A stretch of 63,999 bases of DNA. Source: Paludibacteraceae bacterium. Lineage in GTDB: Bacteria > Bacteroidota > Bacteroidia > Bacteroidales > Paludibacteraceae. The position numbers and the translations under genes are program-made. The DNA lies in the NCBI GenBank assembly GCA_024401645.1, contig JAKSKR010000015.1, positions 1-63,999 of the forward strand. Direction: 5' to 3'. Positions 61,649 to 63,999 of the stretch are shown here, one piece after another. The notes beneath the pieces are model-generated. The model was not told the origin of the DNA. It saw only the letters and a program-made list of their open reading frames with translations, and did not search any database. Numbering within the stretch: the stretch's first letter is position 1; every line of letters starts with the position of its first letter.

Positions 61649-63908
61649 AGAATCCAAATAGAGATACGTTATGAAAAGATTATTGCTGACATTATCACTG
61701 GTCTGGGTATCTGTAGTTGGATACTCTCTCGACCAGCAGTTCAACAGCGGTCGCTACTACTTCGAGAGTTCGGGTAAGAGCACCCCAGCCAACGAGATGC
61801 CGTTGTCGCCCTACGTAGGCGACTCACTGGCGTTCGCGCGAAACGACACGGTGTACACCTTTGCATCGCAGGAAGACATGGACATGGGCGAGCTCGTGGT
61901 CAACCGCAAGCTGATGGCGCTAGGCATGGCGGGCACGTTTGCCTACGACAGCCTACAGAAAAAGATATACTACGTCAAGCAGTCGGAGGGCGACCAGACC
62001 GTCATCTACGAGGCGACCGAGTACCCCTACGGCTTCCTCGGCGAGAAGAAGATAGAGATAGACGGCATCATGGAAGTGGAAGACTCCATCGTTGGCAGCT
62101 CCCTCATCTTCGGCCGCTACAACTTCTACCACGACGGCGTGAAGGGTTTCTTCAACCCATCGCTCGCCAACGGCGGCAAGCGCCTGTACTTCTCGGGCGA
62201 CTTCAAGCAGGGCAAGGGCGACCGCGACATCTGGTACATCGACTACGATTCAGACAAGAAAACATGGAGCCGCCCGCAGTCAGCCGGCGACAACGTCAAC
62301 ACCCCCGGTCGTGAGGACTTCCCTTACGTTGTAGGCGACAGCGTCATGTACTTCTCTGCCGTCCGCGAAGACGGTGCCGGCGGCATGGACATCTACATGT
62401 CTCGCTACGACAAGGCAAGCGGCACGTGGGGCAAGGCCGAGAACCTGGACGTGTACAACACCGAAGACAACGAGTGCAATCTGGTCGGCACATCCAAGTC
62501 CGTCTACTTCCTGTCCGACAGGGCAGAGGGGCGTGGCGGTGTGGACATCTTCTCTCCCGCCATCTACGACTTCGCCAGCGACCCAGAGTTAAGGGCGCAG
62601 AAACGCGAGGAGGAACCGCTCGACTTCAACTGGGTGCTCTTCTTCTTCGACCTCGGAAAGGCCGACATGAAGGCCGAGTGCGAGGTCCAGCTCGAGGAGC
62701 TGGTAGGCGTGATGAAGCAGTTCGACGACGTGACCTTCGTAGTCAACGGCTACACCGACAGCCGAGGCCGTGCCGAGACCAACAAGCGCCTGTCGAAACA
62801 GAGAGCCGACTTCATCAAGAAGCAACTTGTGAAGAGGGGATTCAATGCCAAGCGCATCATCACCGCGGGCTATGGCGCCGAGAATCCGGTTATCCCTAAC
62901 GCACAGAGTGAGGCCGAACACGAGCAGAACCGCCGTGTTGAAATTCAAATTAAGCAAAACAATTAAGCATTGAGACGACAATGAAGAAACTGATATATAC
63001 GGTACTAATGGCAGCAGGCATGTACAGCAGTGCCCATGCTCAGCAAGACTTGACCATGTCTCAACAGTTTTTCTCACGCATAAACAAGAACCCGGCCGGC
63101 ATTGGCAATGTTCAGGATATAGACCTCTTCCTCTTGGGCAAGGCCCAGTGGCTGCGAACCGACTACTCGCCGAAGTCGGGCGTGTTCAACGTGCAGACGC
63201 ACTTCAAGAAGATCAACTCGGGTGCCGGTTTCAGCATGAACTACGAAGACATAGGCGTGGCCAAGCAGATGTATGCGCCCAAGTTGGTGTACGACTACTG
63301 TGCAAAGGTCAACAACCGTCTGCTGTTGACGCTAGGTATAGCCGCCGGCGTGCAGTACAGCAATTTCGACCCGAGCCAGTACACCGTCGACGACCAGAGT
63401 GAGGTGGGGACCTCCACCTTCCCCGACACCAGGCAGACCAAGGTCCGTCCCGACTTCGACTTCGGTATGGAGCTGGTGGCACCAAAGTTCCTGATAGGTG
63501 CGTCGCTCACGCACCTTACCGAGAACAAGACCACAACCATGGTGGCCTCTCGCCACTGCTACGTGTACGGCCGCTACAACATCGACCTGTCTCAAGACTT
63601 CATATTGGCACCGGCCCTTTCGCTGATGCACAAGAACAAGACCAACGTTGTAGAGTTGAACGCGACGGCATTCTACCAACGCCATTTCTGGGCAGGGGTA
63701 ACCTACCATCCTGACGTGATGGAGAAGTTCAGCTCGAATCCGGTGGCAATAACCGCCGGTTTGGAATACAGCAACTTCCGCTTCGGCTACTGCTTCGACT
63801 TCAGCCTGGGTAAGGTTTCAGACTATGCACGTTCCGGTCACGAACTGCTGCTTTCTTACTCCATCAAGCGCAAGCACCAAGCAGCTGTAGAACAAGACAA
63901 GTTTGAGT
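59981..63908 (+). repeat. 3.93-kb direct repeat, copy 2
   Basis: The second copy of 50386-54313. It starts at a codon boundary (Gly of GDIKVDV) and ends at the T of the final stop. Flanking sequence on both sides differs from copy 1, so this is not a simple end-to-end tandem array. Confidence 0.95.
61671..62966 (+). CDS. OmpA family protein with PD40-like propeller, copy 2
   Basis: A 431-residue protein identical to the product of 52076-53371: signal peptide, TolB/PD40-like blades, C-terminal OmpA peptidoglycan-binding domain. It has the same 22-nt gap from its adhesin and 14-nt gap to porP. Two identical copies would double gene dosage or serve each cassette separately; the sequence gives no sign of specialisation. 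Confidence 0.93.
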   Translation: MKRLLLTLSLVWVSVVGYSLDQQFNSGRYYFESSGKSTPANEMPLSPYVGDSLAFARNDTVYTFASQEDMDMGELVVNRKLMALGMAGTFAYDSLQKKIYYVKQSEGDQTVIYEATEYPYGFLGEKKIEIDGIMEVEDSIVGSSLIFGRYNFYHDGVKGFFNPSLANGGKRLYFSGDFKQGKGDRDIWYIDYDSDKKTWSRPQSAGDNVNTPGREDFPYVVGDSVMYFSAVREDGAGGMDIYMSRYDKASGTWGKAENLDVYNTEDNECNLVGTSKSVYFLSDRAEGRGGVDIFSPAIYDFASDPELRAQKREEEPLDFNWVLFFFDLGKADMKAECEVQLEELVGVMKQFDDVTFVVNGYTDSRGRAETNKRLSKQRADFIKKQLVKRGFNAKRIITAGYGAENPVIPNAQSEAEHEQNRRVEIQIKQNN

Positions 63909-63910
63909 AA
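62981..63910 (+). CDS. PorP/SprF family T9SS outer membrane protein, copy 2
   Basis: A 309-residue outer membrane protein identical to the product of 53386-54315. The coding sequence differs from copy 1 only in the stop codon (TAA versus TGA), as far as I can see. It is the third gene of the second cassette. An identical SprF-like partner fits the identical type B tail of both adhesins. Confidence 0.95.
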   Translation: MKKLIYTVLMAAGMYSSAHAQQDLTMSQQFFSRINKNPAGIGNVQDIDLFLLGKAQWLRTDYSPKSGVFNVQTHFKKINSGAGFSMNYEDIGVAKQMYAPKLVYDYCAKVNNRLLLTLGIAAGVQYSNFDPSQYTVDDQSEVGTSTFPDTRQTKVRPDFDFGMELVAPKFLIGASLTHLTENKTTTMVASRHCYVYGRYNIDLSQDFILAPALSLMHKNKTNVVELNATAFYQRHFWAGVTYHPDVMEKFSSNPVAITAGLEYSNFRFGYCFDFSLGKVSDYARSGHELLLSYSIKRKHQAAVEQDKFE

Positions 63911-63947
63911 TATTAAGTTTTGGCCACGAGTGGCGATTATTAGCATG

Positions 63948-63987
63948 AGGGTGTATCATAATGAACATTTATGATATACCCTTTCTT
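63948..63987 (+). terminator. Terminator of the second adhesin cassette
   Basis: A 14-bp stem with one wobble (63948-63961 with 63969-63982), loop TGAACAT, followed by TTCTT. It is unrelated to the terminator of the first cassette. Confidence 0.82.
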
Positions 63988-63999
63988 GTGTCTGTGAGA

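Noticed and set aside
50386..63908. Assembly artefact as the cause of the 3.93-kb repeat
   Set aside because: Both copies have different unique flanks, different stop codons, different terminators and at least one internal difference, which a duplicated contig end would not show. Long reads would still be the decisive check.
42420..63999. A mobile element as driver of the cassette duplication
   Set aside because: No transposase, integrase, terminal inverted repeats or target-site duplications were seen at the boundaries.

Overview
The window looks like chromosomal DNA of a Bacteroidetes bacterium, most likely order Bacteroidales. The reasons are the promoter style (TAnnTTTG boxes about 20 nt after a TTTG box), Bacteroidetes-restricted families (PorP/SprF, type B gliding/T9SS C-terminal domains, DUF4924, DUF4332, the TSCPD protein beside thrC), a putative carboxy(nor)spermidine dehydrogenase, and roughly 42-45% G+C in hand-counted samples outside the last cassettes. 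The genus cannot be fixed by eye. No transposase, integrase, phage gene or CRISPR array was seen.

Layout. 1-464: the 3' end of a 5S rRNA gene, its terminator, then about 350 nt of degenerate hairpin repeats. 465-12642: mostly housekeeping (secreted calycin-like protein, uvrA, glycosyltransferase, Lrp regulator, a three-domain MMPL-acyltransferase-methyltransferase protein, small secreted and HhH proteins, thrC plus a TSCPD protein). 12789-15545: an RCC1-type beta-propeller protein with a T9SS type A-like tail. 15641-21277, minus strand: EamA permease, YigZ, DEAD-box helicase with a long structured leader, a polyamine dehydrogenase, tRNA-His and an ADP-ribosylglycohydrolase. 21437-25014: AlkD-like protein, a WbaP-like sugar-phosphate transferase, a lipoprotein and a DUF4924 protein. 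25291-32670: a 2459-aa RCC1/Ig-like protein with a type B T9SS tail. 32771-42417: cysE, birA, an ammonium operon (outer membrane protein, glnK, amtB), and an envelope operon (surE, small membrane protein, lpxB, yfhO).

42580-63910 is the standout region: two tandem three-gene cassettes, each giant T9SS adhesin - OmpA/PD40 protein - PorP/SprF protein. The adhesins have unrelated N-terminal heads (BspA-type leucine-rich repeats plus Ig-like domains versus an unrecognised domain plus Ig-like domains). The last 555 residues of both adhesins and the complete downstream ompA and porP genes form a direct repeat of about 3.93 kb (50386-54313 and 59981-63908), in which I saw one base difference. The repeat starts at a codon boundary of one stalk repeat and stops inside the final stop codon. 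Both giant genes share a 19-nt 5' UTR element, and the LRR gene holds a further internal 515-bp near-identical duplication.

How the parts may work together (inference): the adhesins, and probably the RCC1 proteins, would cross the inner membrane by Sec and the outer membrane by the type IX system. Type B tails are known to rely on SprF-like partners, which the PorP/SprF genes would supply, and the OmpA protein would tie the complex to peptidoglycan. Identical stalk, tail, OmpA and PorP modules under different heads suggest a system that keeps the secretion and anchoring end constant while the exposed head varies.
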